From CAKSQF01 sp051867915 (GTDB lineage: Bacteria; Bacillota; Clostridia; Oscillospirales; CAG-272), in assembly GCA_051867915.1 (NCBI GenBank), contig JBJDZJ010000035.1:1-21141 (forward strand): 21,141 bases of DNA, written 5' to 3'. Below the pieces are notes generated by a model that did no database searches, had not been told where the DNA came from, and saw nothing but the letters and a program-made list of their open reading frames with translations. Both the position numbers and the translations under genes were made by a program. Shown in pieces: positions 15,741-21,141 of this stretch (position 1 is the first letter of the stretch; each line of letters opens with the position of its first letter).

Positions 15741-15955
15741 GGGTGTCGAAAGGGAAATGAAGCCATTAAGGATGATGAAAATCCATCATGAGTTGGCACT
15801 CGCACCAATCGACTGCCCGACATAAGAAGATAAGGGGGAATACCAATGGGCAATATCAACCGGTTTCCTGTATCATGCCTTCTGTAGCGGAGCATGAATT
15901 TAAGTTAGCAGGGAAGATATTCAATGGCAGCAGTCAGCCCGACCATATAAAACCA
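15741..15955 (+). ncRNA. Putative structured RNA or structured hsp20 leader (about 215 nt)
   Basis: No long ORF crosses this stretch, but it has many complementary segments. An irregular extended helix is built from AATATC/GATATT (15852-15857 with 15916-15921), TTTCCTG/CAGGGAA (15864-15870 with 15909-15915, one G-U) and TCATGC/GCATGA (15873-15878 with 15892-15897). ATGATG/CATCAT (15772-15777 with 15784-15789) makes a local hairpin. GCCATT/AATGGC (15762-15767 with 15923-15928) and GACTGC/GCAGTC (15811-15816 with 15930-15935) are long-range and cross each other, as in a pseudoknotted RNA; TGTCG/CGACA (15744-15748 with 15818-15822) is another candidate. A TATAAT just upstream gives it a promoter. 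Size and lineage recall the clostridial raiA RNA class, but I could not align it and the class name is a guess. No terminator separates it from hsp20, so it may be a 5' leader. Confidence 0.6.
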
Positions 15956-15999
15956 GGACGGACATAAAAAGTACATTTATATTTTTGGAGGTATTTATT

Positions 16000-16455
16000 A
16001 TGTTTGAACTCAGACCCTATCGTAAGAACAACAGTGTTGTAACCTATAATCCTTTTAAGGAAATGGAAGATTTTGAAAGAGCATTTTTCGGCGATCCCTT
16101 CGGCGGATTCTTCCGCAATTCGGATATAGCCGAATTCAAGACCGATATTACCGATGAAGGCGATCATTACCTTCTCGAAGCCGATCTGCCCGGATTTGAT
16201 AAGAATGACATTCATCTTGATCTGGATGGCGATACGCTGACGATCCGTGCAGAGCGTCACAGCGAGAAGAAGACCGAAGACAAGGACAAGTATGTCTGCA
16301 TGGAGCGTTCCTATGGCAGATACGCCCGTTCCTATGATGTATCTGCGGTAGATGTGGAGAACATCAAGGCTAAATATGACAACGGCGTCCTGTCGCTGAC
16401 GCTTCCCAAGAAAACTCAGACCTTGCCTGAGAAAAAGCAGCTTCTGATTGAATAA
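16000..16455 (+). CDS. Hsp20/alpha-crystallin small heat-shock protein
   Basis: This is an ATP-independent holdase chaperone that binds unfolding proteins in the cytoplasm as oligomers. The 151-residue protein begins MFELRPY and has a short N-terminal arm with FEDMEDFERAFFGDPFGGFF-like aromatic character. The alpha-crystallin domain covers about residues 45-140: the ADLPGFDKNDIHLDLDGDTLTIRAER block, RSYGRYARSYDV, and the A-x-x-x-NGVLSLTLPK signature. A terminal L-L-I matches the I/L-x-I anchoring motif. The ATG at 16000 has GGAGG at 15987-15991; an in-frame TTG at 15985 overlaps that SD and is not used. CIRCE upstream implies HrcA control. A strong terminator follows, so it appears monocistronic. 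Confidence 0.95.
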   Translation: MFELRPYRKNNSVVTYNPFKEMEDFERAFFGDPFGGFFRNSDIAEFKTDITDEGDHYLLEADLPGFDKNDIHLDLDGDTLTIRAERHSEKKTEDKDKYVCMERSYGRYARSYDVSAVDVENIKAKYDNGVLSLTLPKKTQTLPEKKQLLIE

Positions 16456-16473
16456 TCTGCTTACGCTTTTCAG

Positions 16474-16506
16474 CTCCCCCGATGTTTTGACATCGGGGGA
16501 GTTTTT
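16474..16506 (+). terminator. Intrinsic terminator of hsp20
   Basis: The arms CTCCCCCGATGT (16474-16485) and ACATCGGGGGAG (16490-16501) pair perfectly over 12 bp around a TTTG loop, followed by T5. It lies 18 bp after the hsp20 stop. Confidence 0.95.
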
Positions 16507-16553
16507 ATCGGTCTGCCGTTACCGTCTTTTTCTTCGATTTTTTTCAATAAGAC

Positions 16554-16582
16554 TTGACAGAGCCGAAGAAATGGTGTATAAT
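16554..16582 (+). promoter_or_regulatory. Consensus sigma-A promoter of the tRNA-Leu gene
   Basis: A perfect TTGACA (16554-16559), a 17-bp spacer and a perfect TATAAT (16577-16582) place transcription start a few bases before the mature tRNA 5' end at 16595. Confidence 0.95.
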
Positions 16583-16594
16583 AAAACAAAATAA

Positions 16595-16678
16595 GCGGAT
16601 GTGGCGGAATTGGCAGACGCGCCGGATTTAGGTTCCGGTGATCAATTCGTGCAGGTTCAAGTCCTGTCATCCGTACCA
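16595..16678 (+). tRNA. tRNA-Leu (anticodon UAG)
   Basis: The acceptor arms GCGGATG and CATCCGT pair with a terminal G-U, followed by discriminator A and an encoded CCA. The anticodon stem CCGGA/TCCGG encloses loop TTTAGGT with anticodon TAG at loop positions 3-5, reading leucine CUA-type codons. A long variable arm, as in class II tRNAs, and a T arm with GGTTCAAGTCC complete the cloverleaf. It is transcribed alone, with its own promoter and terminator. Confidence 0.97.
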
Positions 16679-16682
16679 CCTC

Positions 16683-16710
16683 AAAAAAGCACCCTTAGGG
16701 GTGCTTTTTT
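16683..16710 (+). terminator. Intrinsic terminator after tRNA-Leu
   Basis: The arms AAAAAAGCACCC (16683-16694) and GGGTGCTTTTTT (16699-16710) pair over a TTAG loop; the 3' arm ends in a T6 run. It begins 4 nt after the CCA end. Confidence 0.95.
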
Positions 16711-16738
16711 GTGATAAAGGAAAGTAAGGGCTAGAACA

Positions 16739-16776
16739 AAAATACGGCAATCAGATTGCGTAGATTGTCGTATTTT
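16739..16776. terminator. Long hairpin between convergent units, probable terminator for the minus-strand operon
   Basis: The arms AAAATACGGCAATC (16739-16752) and GATTGTCGTATTTT (16763-16776) form a 14-bp stem with one G-U and a 10-nt loop. Read on the minus strand it ends in a TATTTTTG run, suitable for terminating the glycan operon, whose last stop is about 210 bp away; on the plus strand it is also followed by T-rich DNA. Confidence 0.6.
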
Positions 16777-16843
16777 CGTTTTATTCTTTGGATATTATTC
16801 TAATTTCTTAATTCTCTACGCCTAAGAAAGGGTAACATTAACC

Positions 16844-16936
16844 ATGGATTATCTCCAACAAGAAGTATTCGATCGCCTGTTTGGATCGGTGGGCTTCTAT
16901 GCACAATATGATTCTGAAAAGGCAGAGCGGCGATAG
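16844..16936 (+). other. Small 30-codon ORF of unknown status
   Basis: A 30-residue ORF starting MDYLQQEVFDRLFG has an AAAGGG about 11 nt before its ATG, a loose spacing. No promoter is clear and I recognise no family. It lies in the otherwise geneless stretch 16711-16986 between tRNA-Leu and the glycan operon. It could be a gene remnant left by insertion or deletion at this junction, or a chance ORF. Apart from it and the hairpin at 16739-16776 I see nothing in this stretch. Confidence 0.25.
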
Positions 16937-16986
16937 ACAGGATAACATATCTGGTGCCAGCTACTATGGATGTTATGGTTTCAATC

Positions 16987-18435
16987 TTAATCCTTTGTTT
17001 TTTGAAGGGATTTTTTTATTATTTGCACTCCATAATTAACAGACCACCGGACATCTTTCCAATAAGCCACGATAATCACGGCCATAACACCCAAGAACAT
17101 AGCAACCTGCATCCAGGAGAAGCTGTGATTGCTCCCGTACACCGCAAAGGCAAATAGCGCCACAACTGCTGCAAAGAATTTCGGTAGCCTGTAATTGACA
17201 TAGAACACACGGTTTGCAAGCCCGGTTCGCAGAGCAAAAAACACGATGTAAGAAAGCCCGGTGGAGAGAGCAGCGCCCTGTACCCCCATAATGGGAACCA
17301 GCAACCAATTTCCAATAAAATTTATCAAGCAAGAGCCGCCGGCGACGATGACCTGGTAGACCGACTTCTTCTGCACCACAATACCGGTGGCGGTAGTTTC
17401 GGAAATGGTATACATGATAGGCTCAAACATTAGATAAGGAACAACCATAGATGCCGTTTGATATTTGTTGCCAAGCAACATGACAAACAGATCCTTGCAC
17501 AATACTACGGTTGCACCAAATGACAGCATCAATATGGAAATGAACGCATTACCCTGCTGATAGAATTTCTTATCCTTCTGGTTCTTTTCGTAATGCTCAA
17601 CAGCTGCAGGCATCCAGATCGCATTGAAAGATGTCCGAACAACGGAAAACACGGCCATTAGATTCATAGCACTGGCATAGATTCCCACATCCGTCAGGGT
17701 GCAAAAATGCTGAATAAACAGCTTGTCCAATGCACTGAACACCACGTTAATGCTACTGGAAAGCATGATTGGGAAACCATACTTCAATAGTTCGGTCTTT
17801 TTCAGAGGAAAAGCATATCCTTGATCCGGTAGATGCCAGATATCCCGCTCGAAGAAAATCGCAATGAGCGCTGCAAGCAGTGTACTGAGGATGGTAGATA
17901 CTGCAAGAATGATGAAATGATGATCCTTTACAATTAGAATCAGTACCACAGTCAGAAGGATATAGCTGATTTTCTGAATGACATTGACTGCGGAATAGGT
18001 TTTGGTATGGGTCCGTAGCCGTAGAAGCAAGGTCGCAAATCTGTGAAGCAGCAAGACAACCACATTGATTTCCAGCAGGATCAACTCCGTGAATGTGAGC
18101 CATTGAAATCCTACTGTATGTGCCAGGACCATAAGAATGCCAATCAATGCTGCGGCAAGCATGGGAAATCCGCAGCAGGTAAATACCAGCTTTCGCTGAT
18201 AATGGATATCATCTTTATAAAAGTATCGGAGCAGAGTCTGATCCAGGCCCAAGCCGCAGGCCATCAGTCCAAAGTTGCTGTAAACCGTCAGCATGGACAT
18301 CTGCCCGTAGTCCACAGGATCCACCAGTCTCGTGATGATAGGCGTACCGATAAAACCAACGATCATATAGACCAATGTCCCTGCACTAAGGGTCAAGAAG
18401 TCCTTAAAAAAAGATCTATTTCCTTTTTGTTCCAA
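16987..18435 (-). CDS. Polysaccharide flippase (Wzx/PST, MATE-like exporter superfamily)
   Basis: This is a 482-residue polytopic membrane protein with about 12-14 hydrophobic segments. It starts FFKDFLTLSAGTLVYMIVGFIGTPIITRLVDPVDYGQMSM, the typical N-terminus of Polysacc_synt/Wzx proteins, and retains the YG-x-x-x-x-x motif and a charged loop with LDQTLLRYFY. Such proteins flip undecaprenyl-diphosphate-linked oligosaccharide repeat units across the membrane. The start is TTG at 18435, with GAGG at 18444-18447 on the minus strand, 8-nt spacing. It is the last gene of the minus-strand unit, 16 bp after the FrhB-like gene. The substrate cannot be read from the sequence. Confidence 0.9.
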   Translation of the reverse strand: MEQKGNRSFFKDFLTLSAGTLVYMIVGFIGTPIITRLVDPVDYGQMSMLTVYSNFGLMACGLGLDQTLLRYFYKDDIHYQRKLVFTCCGFPMLAAALIGILMVLAHTVGFQWLTFTELILLEINVVVLLLHRFATLLLRLRTHTKTYSAVNVIQKISYILLTVVLILIVKDHHFIILAVSTILSTLLAALIAIFFERDIWHLPDQGYAFPLKKTELLKYGFPIMLSSSINVVFSALDKLFIQHFCTLTDVGIYASAMNLMAVFSVVRTSFNAIWMPAAVEHYEKNQKDKKFYQQGNAFISILMLSFGATVVLCKDLFVMLLGNKYQTASMVVPYLMFEPIMYTISETTATGIVVQKKSVYQVIVAGGSCLINFIGNWLLVPIMGVQGAALSTGLSYIVFFALRTGLANRVFYVNYRLPKFFAAVVALFAFAVYGSNHSFSWMQVAMFLGVMAVIIVAYWKDVRWSVNYGVQIIKKSLQKTKD

Positions 18436-18451
18436 TTTTATTGCCTCTGTA

Positions 18452-19594
18452 TTATGTTTTGATTCGCATTTTTTGCAGCATTGCCCTCATTTGATAAAGG
18501 ATGCCTTTGATTTTGCACTTTGCGGATATTTTCTCGTCCCAAAGACTGCTCTGGCTCAGAATATTTGCCAGCTTTTCCTCTCTGTTTTCCGGCTTTCGGC
18601 TTACGCGCCGGTAGGCGTAGGCGCAGCGATCCTTCGGCAGGACTTCCGCAATGCAGCTATCTTGCGTAACGATCTGTTCCAGCGCCTGTTTGCCTTTGGG
18701 GGTATGGACGCCAACTAAAGAAATCCCTTCGTTGGTATCGGGGATGTTTTTTGCTTCTTTCACACGCCAGAAGTCTCCCAGTGTGATATCCGCATTGCTG
18801 TTTTGCAACCGCTGACAGGAAAAACAGGCTTCCCGGAGGGCGGTGTTTTCAAAAAAGATCCGCAGATACGGGTCCTGATACAGCGTTTTAAGATAGGTCT
18901 TCCCGGATTCGAATGTCACTTTGGAGCAGTATGCTTTCCAGCCGAACGCCTTGGAACGAAAATCCACACTGGTGACCTTGCCATATTTCGCTTCCAGGTC
19001 GGTTATGTACTTCTGATACACTCCTGCGGCAGGTACACCGTGACAGAGAAAGTCACAGGTCAAGAGATTCTCGTAGTGCTTGCTAAGATACATCATAAGT
19101 CCGTCGATCTGGCAGGCGGTGCCGCAGTACAGAACCTTCCTGCCGGACTCCAATGCGGATTTGACATTTTGAAATACCGTTCCGGTATAACTCTCCGCAT
19201 ATTTGGATTTTTTCAGACGGCCCAAGGGGATGGAATCCGTGCTGGTTTGGACAACGGACTTCCAGTCATCGGCATAGGCCGCGCCAAAGACAACGCCGCC
19301 TTCTTCCAGCACACGGTCTGCCAAAAGGCCGAACGCACCGCCGGAGGAGCCTTGCCGGCGCTGAGAGACATCCTTGGCCCACAGGGCGTAGAAGGTTCCG
19401 TTCTCCCAATTCTCGCCATTTGGCCGGCAATTTACCGGGCAAACCCGCTGGCATTTTCCACATTCCACGCAAACTGCGTTGTCAATAACGGGCATATAAA
19501 ACCCGTTTTCATTTTTTCGGACGGTAATGCTGCTCCGGGGGCATATGCTGGCACAAGCACCGCAGGCAACACAATCGCCGGTTGTGATGGTCAT
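18452..19594 (-). CDS. FrhB-family (coenzyme F420 hydrogenase/dehydrogenase beta-like) iron-sulfur protein
   Basis: This 380-residue protein has two N-terminal [4Fe-4S] ferredoxin motifs, CVACGACASICP (C8, C11, C14, C18) and CVECGKCQRVCP (C42, C45, C48, C52). FrhB N- and C-domains follow, with RRQGSSGGAFG, VLYCGTACQIDGL, DFLCHGVPA, SVDFRSKAFGW and a C-terminal CFSCQ/ADITLGDFW cluster, a possible further metal or flavin site. In bacteria without F420 these proteins often sit beside pyruvyltransferase-family genes in surface-glycan clusters, where their reaction is not established. The ATG at 19594 is preferred because AGGTG (19605-19601) is ideally placed and leaves 1 nt to the preceding stop. 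A GTG at 19603 would overlap the neighbour and lacks an SD. Confidence 0.88.
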   Translation of the reverse strand: MTITTGDCVACGACASICPRSSITVRKNENGFYMPVIDNAVCVECGKCQRVCPVNCRPNGENWENGTFYALWAKDVSQRRQGSSGGAFGLLADRVLEEGGVVFGAAYADDWKSVVQTSTDSIPLGRLKKSKYAESYTGTVFQNVKSALESGRKVLYCGTACQIDGLMMYLSKHYENLLTCDFLCHGVPAAGVYQKYITDLEAKYGKVTSVDFRSKAFGWKAYCSKVTFESGKTYLKTLYQDPYLRIFFENTALREACFSCQRLQNSNADITLGDFWRVKEAKNIPDTNEGISLVGVHTPKGKQALEQIVTQDSCIAEVLPKDRCAYAYRRVSRKPENREEKLANILSQSSLWDEKISAKCKIKGILYQMRAMLQKMRIKT

Positions 19595-19595
19595 G

Positions 19596-20708
19596 TTATT
19601 CACCTGATTCTAAAACATTCCGTAAGTAGGACTGAGACGCTGCAATCCGCTCCTGAAGATGTACCCGAACGGCGCTGTAATCAATCTTTTTTTCAAAGTC
19701 CAGCTGCTCCGCATCCCGATCATAGTACATTCGGTCTTCCAAGCCCAATTCTGTCAGAAGAGAGACTATCCGGTCATTCCGGGAATCCTTTCCGCTGCTC
19801 AGCCTGGTATATAAGTTTTTCTCCAGTAAAATGGCGAATGCTGTGCAGTGGAAGGAGTTCGTTACAATCGTTTCCGCTCCTGCGATTGCCCCTAGAAATT
19901 CCTGCGGACCAAGGGAATAATCACAGGAAATGCCATATTTGAAATCACGGGGAGAGAAGCCAATAGAAACGGTTTTCATTCCGTGATCTTCAGAATACTT
20001 TTTGACAGCGAATGGTGATTGACCCGGATTGGACAAGAAATACACCAGATTATATGGTGATGCTGCGTTTATTGGCTTTGCCATCCGTATCCATGTTTCC
20101 GGCTTCAAAAGAAACACCGGATCCAGAACCATTTCCGCATCCGCACCGGTGAGCTTTTTGATTAGCTGCTTACCGGAGTATTCTCTGCAAGCAAAATCCG
20201 TGAATCCGGAAAGTCGGCGTTTCAGTTCGGCTTCAAAGCGCTCTTCTACAATATCCTGCCCAAAGCTGGCTGCATAAGATACTCTATGCGCGGTCACTTC
20301 CGGAAATGAAAGGAAATAGGCTTCGTCGAAATCATGCAGCGCCGGACTCCAGATTTGGTCGCTGCCGCAAATGATGGTATCGTAGCCGTTTGCTGTATCG
20401 ACAAGCGTTCTATGGTCCCGGATCCTTGCCCCCGACAAATTCAAATACGTATTGCGAAAAGCCTCAAAACGATTCTTTCGTAGCTTTCTGGATGAATAGT
20501 GCAAAGCCTGAAAACCGCTGAGTACAAGCCCTTGTAAATTTTTAGGACATTGTACCAATCGGTAGCTTGCTTTCACATGGGACGGGACATAGTTCAGCAC
20601 ATCGCAGGAGTATCCCAGTTCCTCAATGTATCGATGCAACGCATACGCTTGCAGGACTGCTCCATAATTCAGAGCGGCGTGCGTTGTAATGGTGGCGATT
20701 TTTTTCAT
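19596..20708 (-). CDS. Polysaccharide pyruvyltransferase-family protein
   Basis: This is a 370-residue soluble protein of the CsaB/WcaK-like polysaccharide pyruvyltransferase superfamily. Typical features are the opening KIATITTHAALNYGAVLQAYALHRYIEELGY, then YDTIICGSDQIWSP, VSYAASFGQ, a central EMVLDPVFLL and the late AETIVTNSFHCTAFAILL, where a histidine near a serine-phenylalanine pair is characteristic. Members transfer pyruvate from phosphoenolpyruvate to sugars to make ketals, but many homologues are uncharacterised or act as glycosyltransferase-like enzymes. Its ATG overlaps the upstream glycosyltransferase stop as ATGA (20705-20708), so translation is probably coupled. Its stop is 1 nt from the start of the FrhB-like gene. 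Confidence 0.88.
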   Translation of the reverse strand: MKKIATITTHAALNYGAVLQAYALHRYIEELGYSCDVLNYVPSHVKASYRLVQCPKNLQGLVLSGFQALHYSSRKLRKNRFEAFRNTYLNLSGARIRDHRTLVDTANGYDTIICGSDQIWSPALHDFDEAYFLSFPEVTAHRVSYAASFGQDIVEERFEAELKRRLSGFTDFACREYSGKQLIKKLTGADAEMVLDPVFLLKPETWIRMAKPINAASPYNLVYFLSNPGQSPFAVKKYSEDHGMKTVSIGFSPRDFKYGISCDYSLGPQEFLGAIAGAETIVTNSFHCTAFAILLEKNLYTRLSSGKDSRNDRIVSLLTELGLEDRMYYDRDAEQLDFEKKIDYSAVRVHLQERIAASQSYLRNVLESGE

Positions 20709-21141
20709 AATTCTTTACTCATATCCGCTAAATGTTTTATAAACTTTCGATAGTTCGGGATTGCATTGTAGTCTTGTTCAAACTTTTTCCTAGCATTCTC
20801 CCGAAACAACTGATATTCCGGTTCAGGCATATCCATCATACGCCGTATAAGAGCTGCCAATTGATCATCTGTAAAGTCTGCCGGAAGCAGAAAGCCATTT
20901 TCTCCATCATCGACCAATTCAGGAGTACCGCCCACAGCGGTTGCAATTACCGGAATGTCAAAGCTCATAGCTTCCATAATCGACACGGGAACGCCTTCTA
21001 CCTCACTGACATTGATATACACATGGAACGGACACTCCCGATAAATGGAATATACTTCTGTGTTCGGAACGGCTCCTAAAAAATCTGCATTTACATTGGC
21101 AGGTAGCTTGTTTGCCGCGTATTGCTTCAAAGCACCCAATG
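20705..21141 (-). CDS. Glycosyltransferase family 4 protein, C-terminal part (5' end outside window)
   Basis: Only the last 144 or so codons are visible; the frame continues past the right edge. They form the second Rossmann-like (GT-B) lobe: ANVNADFLGAVPNTEVYSIYRECPFHVYINVSEVEGVPVSIMEAMSFDIPVIATAVGGTPELVDDGENGFLL. The E-x7-E pair in EGVPVSIME and the AVGGTPELV strand-turn are the nucleotide-sugar binding hallmarks of GT4 enzymes. It would add a sugar to a lipid-linked oligosaccharide. Its stop overlaps the next gene's ATG (ATGA), so it belongs to the same operon. The promoter and the N-terminal acceptor domain lie outside the window. Confidence 0.92.
   Translation of the reverse strand, partial: LGALKQYAANKLPANVNADFLGAVPNTEVYSIYRECPFHVYINVSEVEGVPVSIMEAMSFDIPVIATAVGGTPELVDDGENGFLLPADFTDDQLAALIRRMMDMPEPEYQLFRENARKKFEQDYNAIPNYRKFIKHLADMSKEL

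Noticed and set aside
15757..15950. Three mini-ORFs with SD-like sequences (15757-15825, 15846-15887, 15924-15950) as leader peptides
   Set aside because: The purine-rich 'SDs' at least partly fall in paired segments of the proposed RNA (CAGGGAA is one arm of a helix), and the peptides have no repeated regulatory codon. A leader-peptide role is possible but less likely than a structured RNA.
18803..19942. Long plus-strand ORF (379 codons) across the FrhB-like and pyruvyltransferase genes
   Set aside because: It spans two well-supported minus-strand genes with diagnostic motifs and has no family features of its own.
16711..21141. Integrase, transposase or attachment-site repeat next to tRNA-Leu
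   Set aside because: None is visible; I found no second copy of the tRNA 3' end in the window, so an integrated element cannot be claimed.
1..21141. CRISPR array, toxin-antitoxin or phage-defence module
   Set aside because: No spaced direct repeats and no genes of those families are present; the window is housekeeping plus a glycan cluster.

Overview
The window looks like chromosomal DNA of a low-to-mid-GC Gram-positive bacterium of the class Clostridia, probably an Oscillospiraceae/Ruminococcaceae-type gut anaerobe. The argR-recN junction, a murB-rapZ-whiA run, Gram-positive Shine-Dalgarno (SD) sequences ahead of nearly every gene, a perfect CIRCE heat-shock operator and sigma-A-like promoters support this. 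The family-level placement is inferred from general knowledge, not from a search.

Region 1 (1-9607, + strand) is a packed housekeeping block: the end of argR, then recN, tyrS, murB, rapZ, whiA and dnaE, mostly 10-75 bp apart. It covers arginine control, recombinational repair, tyrosine charging, a peptidoglycan-precursor step, the envelope-metabolism/division regulators RapZ and WhiA, and the DNA polymerase III alpha subunit. The yvcK (mgfK) gene that usually sits between rapZ and whiA is absent.

Region 2 (9608-15640, + strand) is envelope and general metabolism. It holds a class A penicillin-binding protein with a cysteine-rich tail and a TspO/MBR-family membrane protein whose SD lies inside the upstream terminator stem. 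A second transcription unit follows: coaE, a membrane-anchored lytic transglycosylase and an M18 aminopeptidase, driven by a near-consensus extended -10 promoter.

Region 3 (15640-16710) is regulatory and RNA-rich. A perfect CIRCE operator precedes an Hsp20 small heat-shock protein, but about 320 bp separate them. That gap contains a promoter and about 215 nt that fold into several long-range helices. This is a good candidate for a structured noncoding RNA or structured leader, possibly of the clostridial raiA class, and is the most interesting item here. A tRNA-Leu(UAG) with its own promoter and terminator follows.

Region 4 (16711-21141) begins right after the tRNA and switches strand. It holds about 275 bp of near-empty DNA with a strong hairpin, then a minus-strand operon of surface-glycan genes (glycosyltransferase, pyruvyltransferase-family protein, FrhB-like iron-sulfur protein, polysaccharide flippase) that continues beyond the right edge. 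It looks like an accessory glycan cluster next to a tRNA gene. No CRISPR array, transposase, integrase or rRNA is visible.
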